Assembly: GCF_963678635.1 (NCBI RefSeq)
Contig: NC_087070.1
Span: forward strand, 46,917,467 to 46,977,466
Direction: 5' to 3'
Length of the DNA: 60,000 nt
Source: Symsagittifera roscoffensis
Lineage: Eukaryota > Xenacoelomorpha > Acoela > Convolutidae
Position numbers and translations under genes: made by a program. Each line of letters begins with the position of its first letter. Position 1 is the stretch's first letter. The notes beneath the pieces are model-generated. The model saw nothing but the letters and a program-made list of their open reading frames with translations. It did not search any database and was not told the origin of the DNA. Positions 34,301-43,017 of this stretch are shown piece by piece.

Positions 34301-35568
34301 ATGACGAAGTGGACGTCCATAGAGAGAGCAGATCGACATTCCGTGATGATATAAAGTGATAGAATTTAGTATAGTTGGTGATACAAAAACTCCTTTACTG
34401 CGTTGTATTCTGTTCTTTTCCAAAGCAAAAAAAAAACAGGATAAAAAATTGCCTAAAACCTCTTTCCATAGTGCCAAGAGAGAATCGAGGGTTATTACAG
34501 GTGAGAAAGTTCCTTTTGTATTCGTAGAAATTATAACAAGTGTTCTCTTATTCCGTAAAAAATCTTTTAGACATGTTTGAGTGGAACTTCATACAAAAGA
34601 ACTGGAGCAGACTAGCCTAAAATACCGCTCCATAGCATGAAAAAATTTTAAGTGAACAAAATGTTCCGCAGACGAATCGAAAACTGAAGCGATGCATTTT
34701 GAACGTGGGTGTATCAAGGTTTAATTGAGTCAATTGTAGCCATGAAGAAGATACTGCATAAATTTTTGAAAAATAGGGAATTCATGTACCAAAAGTAAGG
34801 TTTCACAAAAATAAGCCGTTAATTTACCTGAAAAACATTCAGTGTTTAAAATTCAAAATATTGACTTGAATCGTTTTCTGGTTGTGAGTGGAAGCAACGT
34901 TAGACACGGGTTGCAACGAATGGAAAAGAACGATGTTATATCCAATGTTTTTAGATTTTAAAAAATTAATAAGTAATTTTTAATATATCTTCTTTATTTC
35001 GTTGTATTCCTTTCATTTCCAACTTAAAAATTAAAAATCCAAACTCTAAAGGAGAGTACTTGAGTTATCAGTTTTTCACAAATAATGAGTTTAAAAACCG
35101 GTTAAAAACAATTCTTTCCATAGTGTCAAGATAGAACCAAGTTAGAGAATGGCAAAAACATGTCTTTGATATCCGTAGGAGTTACAGTAGTTGTTCTCTT
35201 TTTCCCTTACATCTCTTATAATCAGTTTTGGGTAATACTTTATAAACATTGGTCTCACTCAAAGGTAAACTAAACTCAGACATGCGAGAAAATGCAGGAA
35301 AGCGGCGGGGTGCGCTTGCACAACTACTAGCTATAACTGCAAACCCCTTGAATAATATAGTTAAAGCTGGAAAAACCATTGAAGCGGATTTGTTTGAAAT
35401 TTTTGCTCAGAAAATAGGAGACGGTGCTATCGGACGTAGAAACTCAAAACGGTTGCAGAAGGTGTTGAAGCTAAAATAATTCGGAAACCATTCGAAGAGG
35501 GATCAAGAAGTGCGAGCGTCAAATTAATAGAAACAGATTAAATTCTCAAAAAAGAAGGTCAAAAAAAC
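34301..35568 (+). repeat. repeat mosaic, third copy, truncated by the giant element
   Basis: 34345-34640 matches 25955-26310, and 34645-35568 matches 18640-19550 and 26947-27860. The match breaks at 35568: the other copies continue AAAACAGGCGGTCCC, whereas here the giant LTR begins. This dates the giant insertion after the spread of the repeat family. The conserved small open frame is present at 35249-35479. Confidence 0.75.
35249..35479 (+). CDS. small conserved open frame in repeat, longest copy
   Basis: Seventy-six codons starting MVSLKGKLNSDMRENAGKRR and running through ITANPLNNIVKAGKTIEADL to KRLQKVLKLK. It is the least broken of three copies (19232, about 27540, here). The C-terminal KRLQKVLKLK is lost to a stop in the first copy. 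Helical, basic, no known motif. Confidence 0.3.
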   Translation: MVSLKGKLNSDMRENAGKRRGALAQLLAITANPLNNIVKAGKTIEADLFEIFAQKIGDGAIGRRNSKRLQKVLKLK

Positions 35569-36728
35569 TGCAATTTCAATCTGCAATTATTGTAGTTGTT
35601 TTTGATACAACTATTATTTTTGTGTTTTGCCGTTTCTCAAACTGCAATCATTGGAGTTGTTTTTGATGCAACTATTGTTTTTGTGTTTTGCCGTTTCAGT
35701 GTGTGCAAAATTTACAAAGGTTACGTGTCGTTCTCATCCAAATCGAAATTTTAAAAATTAGCATGTCAGCTAAAACTAACTCTTCCCAATTTTCTAACTG
35801 ATCAAATAACACTGCTAATCCATTAAAACCATCAATCTTCCTGGATGTTCTTTTTCTGATCGATAAAAATTCGATTGCGAAAGTGAATTTTGTACATTCT
35901 GGTCGAAAGTCACCTACTCCCCGCACAGCGCGGTCAATGTCCTCATTGAGTCTTGTAGTCTTCATCGAAATGGTACAGTGCAATCGAACAGAATTTACAA
36001 AATGCATAAAATCACTTTTATCCACGTCATATCGATTCACTGCAGATTTAAATGGCATCATACTACACCGTTATAGCCTTCCAAATTCTTTCACCAATCT
36101 GCACTTTCGAGGATCTACTTAAGAAACTTTAGTCTTTCTTTTCCTTAGACTTCCAATGTCTATGTCCCGATTTAAAACTTTTTCTCGAAGGTTTAAAGAA
36201 GTGTAGGGACGCTAAACAGTCCTGCCAACCCACAAACTAAAATTATCCTACTATGCTTCTTCCCTTCGGAAATTTAGTGGTTACTGGCACTGAATAATAA
36301 AATTAAGGAACTCGGTGGTTAGAAGAAACAAAGAAATAATCTCTTTCAAGTCACCACAAGCGATCAGTCGTCCTTGTTGATTAAAAACAATCATGCAGGC
36401 TGGAATAATTTAATATATTCTTCACTCAAGCCTCTCTAATTATATAGTAAAAGTAAAGTCTCTAAAGCCACTAACGAAAATCATGCAAGTTTATAAATGC
36501 AACAAACTCTTTAATCTTCAAAACTCAACTAAATGTTTTCTTTTCAGTTTCAATTGCAAACTTAGTTGATTTGATTCTCATTTGTGTTTTTGTCACAATT
36601 CTGAGTTTGAACATTTTCTCTTTCGTCGCTTCTTCGTTTCTTTCTTTGTTCGTCGTTTAGAAGTTCTAAAACTTCTAAATTCTTCTAATTTTCTTTCTTT
36701 TTGTATCTTGTTTTTCGGCCATTTGTCA
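35569..36728 (-). repeat. 3' LTR of the giant element
   Basis: On the element's strand it starts TGACAAATGG and ends AAATTGCA (TG...CA). It aligns with 59746-60000 from 35569 on at roughly 85% identity. Shared blocks include CTTTTGCCGTTTCAGTGTGTG-type and CCATTAAAACCATCAATCTT stretches. This copy carries an extra tandem unit of 56 bases (35575-35697 holds two), explaining why the offset changes from 24177 to 24121. A TTTATAAA box on the sense strand near 36491 may be the promoter TATA. A sense-strand frame of 121 codons (35696-36061) lies within the LTR. Confidence 0.75.
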
Positions 36729-36730
36729 AT

Positions 36731-36750
36731 GTCCCATCTCCTCCTCCTGC
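36731..36750 (-). other. polypurine tract of the giant element
   Basis: On the sense strand GCAGGAGGAGGAGATGGGAC, 2 bases before the proposed LTR start (TGACAAAT). This is the expected position and composition for the plus-strand primer of reverse transcription. Confidence 0.6.
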
Positions 36751-36879
36751 GACATTGACTCCGCACTTTCAGTCTATGTGTCTTACAACACGTCGGTAGC
36801 TACTCTGACGTTGTTGGAAGCAGTCCTGCAACACTTTTGCACTTCTACTCTTTGCTTACAACAAGGAAGAGGACCAACG

Positions 36880-38031
36880 TTAGATTCCTATGTTTCGGCA
36901 GAAGCTGTTGAGGAGGCACAACGTCACGTTTCTCTCCAAGTCTTTCTTCAACATCTCTTCTTTTTCCCTTCCGTCACATTCACTTGTCCTAGAAGTTCTC
37001 TTCACTGCGGTGGTTACTGTTTTCCGATGAGTTACAAAAGCTCGCTTAAAAGCTCCTGTTCCATTGTCCAGCTTAAACGCACTGTACTCTCTGCTGTGCT
37101 TCGACATATGTTTTTTGGCATATTCGTATAACCATGAAGTCAAGTTGGCTCTGAACCACGGCATCAGTCGTCTTCTGGTCCATATCTTTTTCACCTCCAT
37201 CTGTTTTTTCATCGGCGCCTCCTGTCTATTCTGCTCTTTTACATGAGCTTCCAGCCATCGTATCGCCATCATAACTCCTACTATCACTATCGTTATGGGC
37301 TGTGAGTAATCTGGTAAACCCGTGGAGAGCAGCTCTTTACAGTTCCAGATCAACACCAGATTACTACGCCCGGGGTACCACCATGTTTTTAGAAAGCAAT
37401 TGCAGGGGAATTCATCATTTGTTGACATGATGCTCCTCCAATTACGTTTTCCCAAAGCTTCCAGTAGTGGTTCCACTTCCATCATCACTCGGTGGATTTC
37501 ATCATTCACATCTACTGCATTGTAATCCGTGACTGTTGATCCTTTCTGCTTTTGGCTTTCAAAGTCACTGAAACTCCCACTGGCGTACCCCATGAACTTA
37601 TTTCCCAGTAACGGTTCTAATTCCTCTTTGCTTCTCTCTGGAACTGCTGAGAACATTTTGCACATTAACTTGTGAGATTTCTCTGACATCCTCGCTAGTC
37701 TTACGCATTTTGGCACTGAGAAGGCTTGATCCACAATCGTTCTCGTACTTTTCACATCCACCGCTACGAAATGCACTGGGTATCTGCTCTTGCACATTGG
37801 AGTTAAAGTTGATCCCACTAAATATCGCGCTCCCGTCGGTCTACGATAAGTTTCACTATGCCGGATGATCATTTCCGCCTCGATCGCTTCTCTCCATTTT
37901 CCAAGATATTTCTGCTCGGTTTGCAACACTCTCGGAAGTGCTTCTAACTGATGGTCATTTTGTTCCAGATTCAATAGTGACTCTAAAGAACCAAACATGC
38001 TGTAGAATCCTAGTGCAGTCACTAGATTCAC
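36880..38031 (-). CDS. Env-like membrane protein, C-terminal part
   Basis: An open frame of 383 codons. Residues 15-60 (SLESLLNL...EAEMIIRH) look like amphipathic helix. Several cysteines follow (80, 109, 124, 210, 212, 231). A hydrophobic stretch at about 245-260 (ITIVIVGVMMAIRW) is the only membrane-helix candidate, followed by a long basic tail (KKIWTRRRLMPWFRANL). The layout (cysteine-bearing ectodomain, membrane anchor, basic cytoplasmic tail, last gene before the 3' LTR) matches the position and build of envelope-type proteins in LTR elements. I see no diagnostic fusion-peptide or furin motif, so the role is inferred. It is continued upstream, through frameshifts, by 38028-39339. Confidence 0.5.
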   Translation of the reverse strand: MNLVTALGFYSMFGSLESLLNLEQNDHQLEALPRVLQTEQKYLGKWREAIEAEMIIRHSETYRRPTGARYLVGSTLTPMCKSRYPVHFVAVDVKSTRTIVDQAFSVPKCVRLARMSEKSHKLMCKMFSAVPERSKEELEPLLGNKFMGYASGSFSDFESQKQKGSTVTDYNAVDVNDEIHRVMMEVEPLLEALGKRNWRSIMSTNDEFPCNCFLKTWWYPGRSNLVLIWNCKELLSTGLPDYSQPITIVIVGVMMAIRWLEAHVKEQNRQEAPMKKQMEVKKIWTRRRLMPWFRANLTSWLYEYAKKHMSKHSREYSAFKLDNGTGAFKRAFVTHRKTVTTAVKRTSRTSECDGREKEEMLKKDLERNVTLCLLNSFCRNIGI

Positions 38032-38771
38032 CTCGGTTCCTCCATGGCAATCTGCAATTCATCACAATGTTCCCAAACAATATCGTTAATTGCTTGTTTC
38101 TCCAGGGTCTCAACGCAATCCAAACCTCCACAGATAGGACCTTCCAGTCCACAGACTTCTGCCAGACAGCTACCAGGTTTGACCCAGACCTCTGGTCCCC
38201 AGCCGGGCAACTCTTCTTTGTCGTCTTCGTTGCTCTTACAGGCTGTCGTCATCAAATTATAGATGATGTTCAGGTCACGCAAGTTACAGTCTGAGTTCAG
38301 TTCCCTCTGCACATCTTGTGTCGCAGGCAATATCAAATCAGCGTTAGAACTCGGATACCATGATGGTTTCATTAGTTCCCAAACTACCATCAAACTCGTT
38401 CTCAGCAATTCGTCCGAGAATCTCAATCCAAACTCCACTCGGTTGTCAGATTTTGGCACTGAAGGTGCAGTCACCTTTTCCTACAAGACTAGTCCCAGCT
38501 TGGTCTGCTGATTAGCAGCGCTTCTTATCATTGCAATTCTCGACGTCCATAATCTCAAAAATACTGCTTGCTCGTAGTCAAAGAAATAATCGCGTATGTA
38601 TTTATTAATGAAGGGGTTGTACGACATCCCTATGATTCCGGATACGTAACAGTTTGATTTCTTCCTGATCGGTCCACAGTATTCACTGGATCTCGGCAGT
38701 GCTCCCATAGATTCTTTCGAGAGCCTCATCTCCTTGTTAGAGAATCTCCTTATGTCGTCAATGTTTTTCAT
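38028..38771 (-). pseudogene. Env-like protein, middle part (one internal stop)
   Basis: One frame runs 38771-38028 with a single TAG at 38481-38483. It contains a cysteine cluster (GSCLAEVCGLEGPICGGLDC) before the junction with the 36880-38031 frame, which uses the frame of 38776-39339. So two compensating frameshifts (about 38030 and 38774) lie on either side. It also has YCGPIRKKSNCYVSG near its start. The many Cys pairs suggest an extracellular, disulphide-bonded region. No known family recognised. Confidence 0.45.
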
Positions 38772-38775
38772 AGGT

Positions 38776-39339
38776 TCACGCTACTGCTGCTCCTTCTTGG
38801 GCCATCAGATCTCTCACACTCGTCATTAAGAACACCTTTTCTCCCTTCGATCTTTTCCTTTCATCCAAACCATATTCCCCGCGAGTAAGTCCAATCATGC
38901 ACCAAGCGAACCTCAATTGTAACTCTGTTCTCACATAGGGTATTGATATCAGAGCGGGTAACTTCGGCGTGGTTCTCATTTCTTCTTCGAAGTATCGTAA
39001 CACTACTGCTCTCCATGGAAGGCTCACCAACTGCCCGATCGTTTCCGCGTGCATTTCAGACGATACCAGAGTCCCGAATGCCTTCTCCTTCAGGGTGGTG
39101 CCATGCGTTATTGTCTCTTAATAACCTTGCATGCCACTATTGTCTTCCAGAGCCATTGAGTGTCCTCTGGCCGAGTTTCTATACTCTAACATCTCCATGT
39201 ATCCACCGGCGGGTTCATCAATCGATACAGTTTCCGACACTGTCAGTCGATTATATTCCACTGGGAATAGCTGTCTTGCGACGTTTTCTTTTCCGTGATT
39301 CATGGGAGACGTTTTGAAGTCTTTAAGGGTACTCTCCAC
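38776..39339 (-). pseudogene. Env-like protein, N-terminal part (one internal stop)
   Basis: Same frame as 36880-38031, with one TAA at 39118-39120. The first piece starts MESTLKDFKTSPMNHGKEN. The second includes LVSLPWRAVVLRYFEEEMRT and YVRTELQLRFAWCMIGLT. A classical signal peptide is not obvious at the first Met, so the true start may be further upstream or joined by splicing. Confidence 0.4.
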
Positions 39340-39386
39340 ATTGGCTGAGTTTCTTCATTTCTAACGTCGCTCCAGTCAGAGTGCGG

Positions 39387-39920
39387 TCACTCTTCTTGGG
39401 TTTTGTAACTAGCTGTTTTTATTCCTGCCATGAGAATGGGTGGCACCCTCGCTACGTCAGTCAACATCCTGTCTGTGCCAGGCAACCGATCATTGCCCTG
39501 TCCCAAGTCCATAGCTTCTTCGACGCGTTTTCTTTTAGCTGAGTTGACAGTTTTCATCGAGATTTCGGAAACCACCTTTGTCTTTCCCGTTTTCCTCAAT
39601 GTCACCCTGCTGCCCAGTTTCATCTTCATTTCCTTAATTCTGTCAATCACCATTTTTGATCGCATCGTTCCCTTCCGGTTTCTTGACAGATATACCACTT
39701 CTCCTTTGTCTTCTTGTTGCGTCATCTTTATATGAGAGTTTGTCTCACTTTCATCAGTGGCCGAGTCGATCAGGAACCCGCTCAATCTACCTTCACACTC
39801 GTCGAGTTTGTCAAGGATTTCCCGCATAAGTGGTCGGTTGAGACCTATTTTGCAAATAGACTGGGTTCCGTAGCTCTGAACTACTGTCCAGACCTCTTCC
39901 ATGAATGCCACTCTATCCAT
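39387..39920 (-). CDS. basic accessory protein of the giant element, function unknown
   Basis: A frame of 177 codons starting MDRVAFMEEVWTVVQSYGTQ. The first 60 residues are mixed helical. The middle is strongly basic (MRSKMVIDRIKEMKMKLGSR), and SAKRKRVEEA could be a nuclear localisation signal. It follows the 39949-40911 frame in a different frame with a gap of only 29 bases, so it may be either a separate small protein or the end of the long protein after a frameshift. No homolog is known to me. Confidence 0.4.
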   Translation of the reverse strand: MDRVAFMEEVWTVVQSYGTQSICKIGLNRPLMREILDKLDECEGRLSGFLIDSATDESETNSHIKMTQQEDKGEVVYLSRNRKGTMRSKMVIDRIKEMKMKLGSRVTLRKTGKTKVVSEISMKTVNSAKRKRVEEAMDLGQGNDRLPGTDRMLTDVARVPPILMAGIKTASYKTQEE

Positions 39921-39948
39921 TCTTTATCCCGTCCTATTTGCGTGGTCT

Positions 39949-40911
39949 CTATGATGCATTTTCCACTCTTCTTCGGATAAACGTTCCCAAGAAAGGTACT
40001 CTGACAGTGCCTTCTATTCTTCGTCTCCTTGGTGATTCCATCAACAGTTTCTGTTCGGTCTTTTGGGAATTGCTTGGAGAGCTGCTCTCCGGAAAGTTCC
40101 GGTTCGTTCCCATGAAGAACGACGGAGGTTTCAGCGTGGAAGTTCCATCGTCTGCCGGCTCAGTCGTCGCTTCCAACGTGTCCGTGCCGTTTTCAAAATC
40201 GCTGAGGAAATTGAAGTTCAGGCTGGACATCCCTACTGTCGAAGCCTTATCGTCTTCTTTCTCGGCTTGATCGGGATCCTGTTGCATAGGTTCTTCTGAT
40301 TGACGGCTTTCTCCCTGCCCATCGTCTCGTCTTGGATTCTTTCTTGAATTTGAGGCCCCTTGCTCTTCACCCCTTGCCCCAACAGGAAATTTCGGTACAA
40401 CTAGCGTGCCAGCTGACTGATCCTCCTCCTCTCCATGAACTACTTTGACTTCTTCATAGCCGAAGGGTGCTAGCATGGTTCTAGTTTGTAGTGTTCCTCC
40501 CACCGTTAACTCTGGTTTTACACTCTTTAAGATTAGGGAGGCTTCTAGTAAGTCATCCTGGCCTCTCATAATCATAGGCGCTAGATCCAGTTTCGCCCAT
40601 TGCTCGTCAAACCTCCCGGGCTTCCGAGTCGCTGCATTGCTCATTCGTCTCCTAGTTGCTTCATCCGTGTAAGCAAACTGCGTGTACTGCAGCACTGCGG
40701 CATTTCTGCCCACAAAACACGGGTCCATCGTCTCAGAGAATTTCGCCATTCTCCTTTCATTAGTCTCAAAGGCTCCCATCAAAAGCTCCTGATAGCGTGT
40801 CAAATTCATCAATCCTCCCAAGTTTGCATGTGTTATCGCAATCAACATTAGAAGTCTGTCTAGTCGCAGATTATGCACTCCTTCGGTGAGCAGTATCGCT
40901 GGTCCTCTCAC
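39949..40911 (-). CDS. helical accessory polyprotein region, C-terminal part
   Basis: A frame of 320 codons. The first 140 residues are well ordered and helix-rich (RGPAILLTEGVHNLRLDRLL, MLIAITHANLGGLMNLTRY, FVGRNAAVLQYTQFAYTDEA). The rest is a low-complexity acidic/serine-rich tail (GEEEDQSAG, RRDDGQGESRQ, QKTEQKLLMES) ending in a basic RRRVENAS. The first codon given is a GTG in the middle of a longer protein. The frame of 40908-41405 clearly leads into it, and a one-base shift near 40915 separates them. Structured domain plus disordered tail would suit a structural or RNA-binding protein, but that is a guess. Confidence 0.5.
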   Translation of the reverse strand: MRGPAILLTEGVHNLRLDRLLMLIAITHANLGGLMNLTRYQELLMGAFETNERRMAKFSETMDPCFVGRNAAVLQYTQFAYTDEATRRRMSNAATRKPGRFDEQWAKLDLAPMIMRGQDDLLEASLILKSVKPELTVGGTLQTRTMLAPFGYEEVKVVHGEEEDQSAGTLVVPKFPVGARGEEQGASNSRKNPRRDDGQGESRQSEEPMQQDPDQAEKEDDKASTVGMSSLNFNFLSDFENGTDTLEATTEPADDGTSTLKPPSFFMGTNRNFPESSSPSNSQKTEQKLLMESPRRRRIEGTVRVPFLGTFIRRRVENAS

Positions 40912-41405
40912 GAAGTTCTCTGCTCAATTGTCACGAACAGGGCTAGTAATTCAACAATCGATACTTCTACAACTGCTTGGAGGAATTCTTTTATCATATA
41001 TCGAGAAAGCGAGGGGTAAATTTTTGCCAAGAAAAACGCGGTCCATACGGCTCCTAACCCTTCCAGCATGCTGTGAGTCCGGTCAAAGTGTTCTTCTCCC
41101 TTCATATTCTGTGTCCAGAAAGCTTCCAGGGTCACTTGGCACACTCTGTTCACGAACTCGGCTGACTTCTCTTCAGCATTTTCGGCCAGTCTTACCTCTT
41201 TCACTAAAAAGGCATGGATTTTCCTGATCATCACTAGGCCTCGTTCGAAAGCATCCGCGCCCAATGCTGCTATCCGAGGGGTCAAGTGCAGCCACTTGTT
41301 AGCATCTGGTTTTGTTCTCAAACGATCGCTGCCAAGTGAGCTCTGGTCTCCTTGGAATTCTTCCTTCTCTCTCCTTCTTCCTTTATTTCCATTCCTCGGA
41401 ACCAT
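40908..41405 (-). CDS. helical accessory polyprotein region, N-terminal part
   Basis: A frame of 165 codons, entered from the SGNH-2 frame by a shift near 41330. It is strongly helical: RTKPDANKWLHLTPRIAALG, AFLVKEVRLAENAEEKSAEF, VVEVSIVELLALFVTIEQ. It continues into 39949-40911 after a second shift. Together the two make about 450 residues of a domain I cannot name, in the same order after the SGNH module. Confidence 0.5.
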   Translation of the reverse strand: MVPRNGNKGRRREKEEFQGDQSSLGSDRLRTKPDANKWLHLTPRIAALGADAFERGLVMIRKIHAFLVKEVRLAENAEEKSAEFVNRVCQVTLEAFWTQNMKGEEHFDRTHSMLEGLGAVWTAFFLAKIYPSLSRYMIKEFLQAVVEVSIVELLALFVTIEQRTS

Positions 41406-42562
41406 AAATCGTTTGACATCGCTACGATCACTCTATGGTCATCATCAATTCCTGGATTCAGTTTGAGTTGTCGGCTGAAGTTGTACAGTTCCAACCCCAG
41501 TACCTCGTCTAATAATAACATGTGTAGTGAATGGTCCTTAAACCCTCGCATCCCATTCAAGATGTCAGACCTCACCGCAGGTAATTCAGCCCTGAGAGGC
41601 CTCAGATTCTCCATCTCTATTCCGCGATTTGGGGCAGATATGATTACATCATATTTCCCTTCCGAGAGCAAAGCCACCATCTCATATACAAACTTCAGTC
41701 CATCCGGGAGCTGTGCATATTCCGGAGACAGTGCAAACACGGTTCTCGGTGTTATCTTGGTGAAGGCACCTTCTTTCAGGGTGTCTACTACTTCACCCAT
41801 TGATTCGAGAATATCCTTTATAGCTGGCCATACAGCGTCTTCCGCTGTTATAGGCTCTCTGAGTCTGCTCAGGAAACCCCGTCTGTGTAGATGGTCGTTC
41901 ATGCCAGCAAATACGGTTGTGATTGGGTTCATTTCTGTCTGTCGTTGTACCCCGGTTGCCATTGACACAGACTGCATTAGATCCAGGTCGACCGCTGCCA
42001 ACATTATCACATCAGACCAAAACAGAGACTTGGAGGAATATACGAAGTCTGAGCTCGTGAATATCATAATCTTTGCCTTCCTCATTTCTGCTTTGTCATA
42101 CGCAGCAAAAATAGTCCCATCTTTCTTGATCGCCTTCAATCCACCGTATCTTTGAACATCACCTTCTTGATTCACTTGTTTCGGGTACGCTCTTTCTTTT
42201 ACGCGACCTGGGGGTGCTTTTATCTGTCTGAACATTTTTACGTATTGTCCTATTGGTGCCCTCGTCGTCAGGAATCTTCCGGGTCTTTCTTCTCGATTTC
42301 CTTCATAGTGATTCAGTTTCACATCTTGCAATGGTCTTGCATTTACTGGACCGATTGTATTGTTTGAGGGCAATCCCTCTAAGTCGGCGAACCTTAAGGT
42401 GCTCGTGGAGCTGAAGTTTATGCCAGCTGCTATCAACCAGTCCACGCCTGTTATTGAATACAGTCCGTTGACGGACAATCTCGCTCCATTTAACATCCTC
42501 TTGGCATCTGCTACAAATCTCACCGTGTGAATATTCAAATTTATCAGGTCCTGTTCGTACAC
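41318..42562 (-). CDS. SGNH-hydrolase-like domain 2
   Basis: A frame of 414 codons. Upstream it is in frame with a Ser/Thr/Pro/Arg-rich linker (to about 42735), interrupted only by a TAG at 42588-42590. Residues 162-225 show alternating hydrophobic strands (AKIMIFTSSDFVYSS, DVIMLAAVDLDLM) and the motif AGMNDHL at 219-225, which is the block III G-x-N-D of SGNH/GDSL hydrolases. FALSPEYAQLPDGLKFVYEM and GKYDVIISAPNR follow as further strand-helix units. A clear GDS block I serine is not seen; TSSD at 169-172 is the best candidate. Lipid or glycan ester hydrolysis is the family role, so activity is uncertain. It sits directly after SGNH-like domain 1 in the same gene block. Confidence 0.55.
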   Translation of the reverse strand: MYEQDLINLNIHTVRFVADAKRMLNGARLSVNGLYSITGVDWLIAAGINFSSTSTLRFADLEGLPSNNTIGPVNARPLQDVKLNHYEGNREERPGRFLTTRAPIGQYVKMFRQIKAPPGRVKERAYPKQVNQEGDVQRYGGLKAIKKDGTIFAAYDKAEMRKAKIMIFTSSDFVYSSKSLFWSDVIMLAAVDLDLMQSVSMATGVQRQTEMNPITTVFAGMNDHLHRRGFLSRLREPITAEDAVWPAIKDILESMGEVVDTLKEGAFTKITPRTVFALSPEYAQLPDGLKFVYEMVALLSEGKYDVIISAPNRGIEMENLRPLRAELPAVRSDILNGMRGFKDHSLHMLLLDEVLGLELYNFSRQLKLNPGIDDDHRVIVAMSNDLWFRGMEIKEEGERRKNSKETRAHLAAIV

Positions 42563-42990
42563 GTGCCAGGGAGAAGGTATGGGCCTCTACCACATCAAAG
42601 AGCTCCTGTCTGGACGTGGCTCCTCTCGGCTGGTACCCGTTGTCTCGGATCTTGTCTCTGATCTCGAGGTGCTGGTAGTCTCCGCGGTCGGATTGACAGG
42701 TCCTAATCTTCGTCTTGGATGGACGGTTCTTCTCATTGGCGCTTCCCCCAATCGATCTTGTACATATGTCCTTTGCCCGGCTCGCTAGAGCTTTGCGGCC
42801 TGTAGGACACGGCTGGGACCGTTTCCAAACGTGTTTCTAAGTTAGGGGGTACAAAGGTTGAAATTGCCGACTCGTTCGTGGTTTATTCCTTCTTCAGCAC
42901 TCCCGTGTGAAAGAGCTCGACTTCCATTTCATCCAGTCGCTCCTGGGTAGAATCGGTTAAACCAGACTTGTCCTTCAATGCTATCAAAGT
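42563..42990 (-). pseudogene. linker between the two SGNH-like domains
   Basis: In the frame of the 41318-42562 domain, sense reading from about 42740 gives MRRTVHPRRRLGPVNPTAET and then TSTSRSETRSETTGTSREEP, a disordered linker. After one TAG (42588-42590) it runs straight into the domain. Upstream of 42740 the frame is lost. Confidence 0.4.
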
Positions 42991-43017
42991 GGATCCCATC
43001 GGTGGTTAGTCTCGCCT

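Noticed and set aside
16600-35600. Search for hammerhead ribozyme cores (CTGATGA...GAAA) expected in some Penelope relatives
   Set aside because: No core was spotted by eye on either strand in the repeats; absence is not proven.
41352-42155. 267-codon plus-strand frame and other plus-strand frames across 36.8-56 kb
   Set aside because: Serine-rich shadows of minus-strand coding DNA. The minus frames carry the recognisable motifs.
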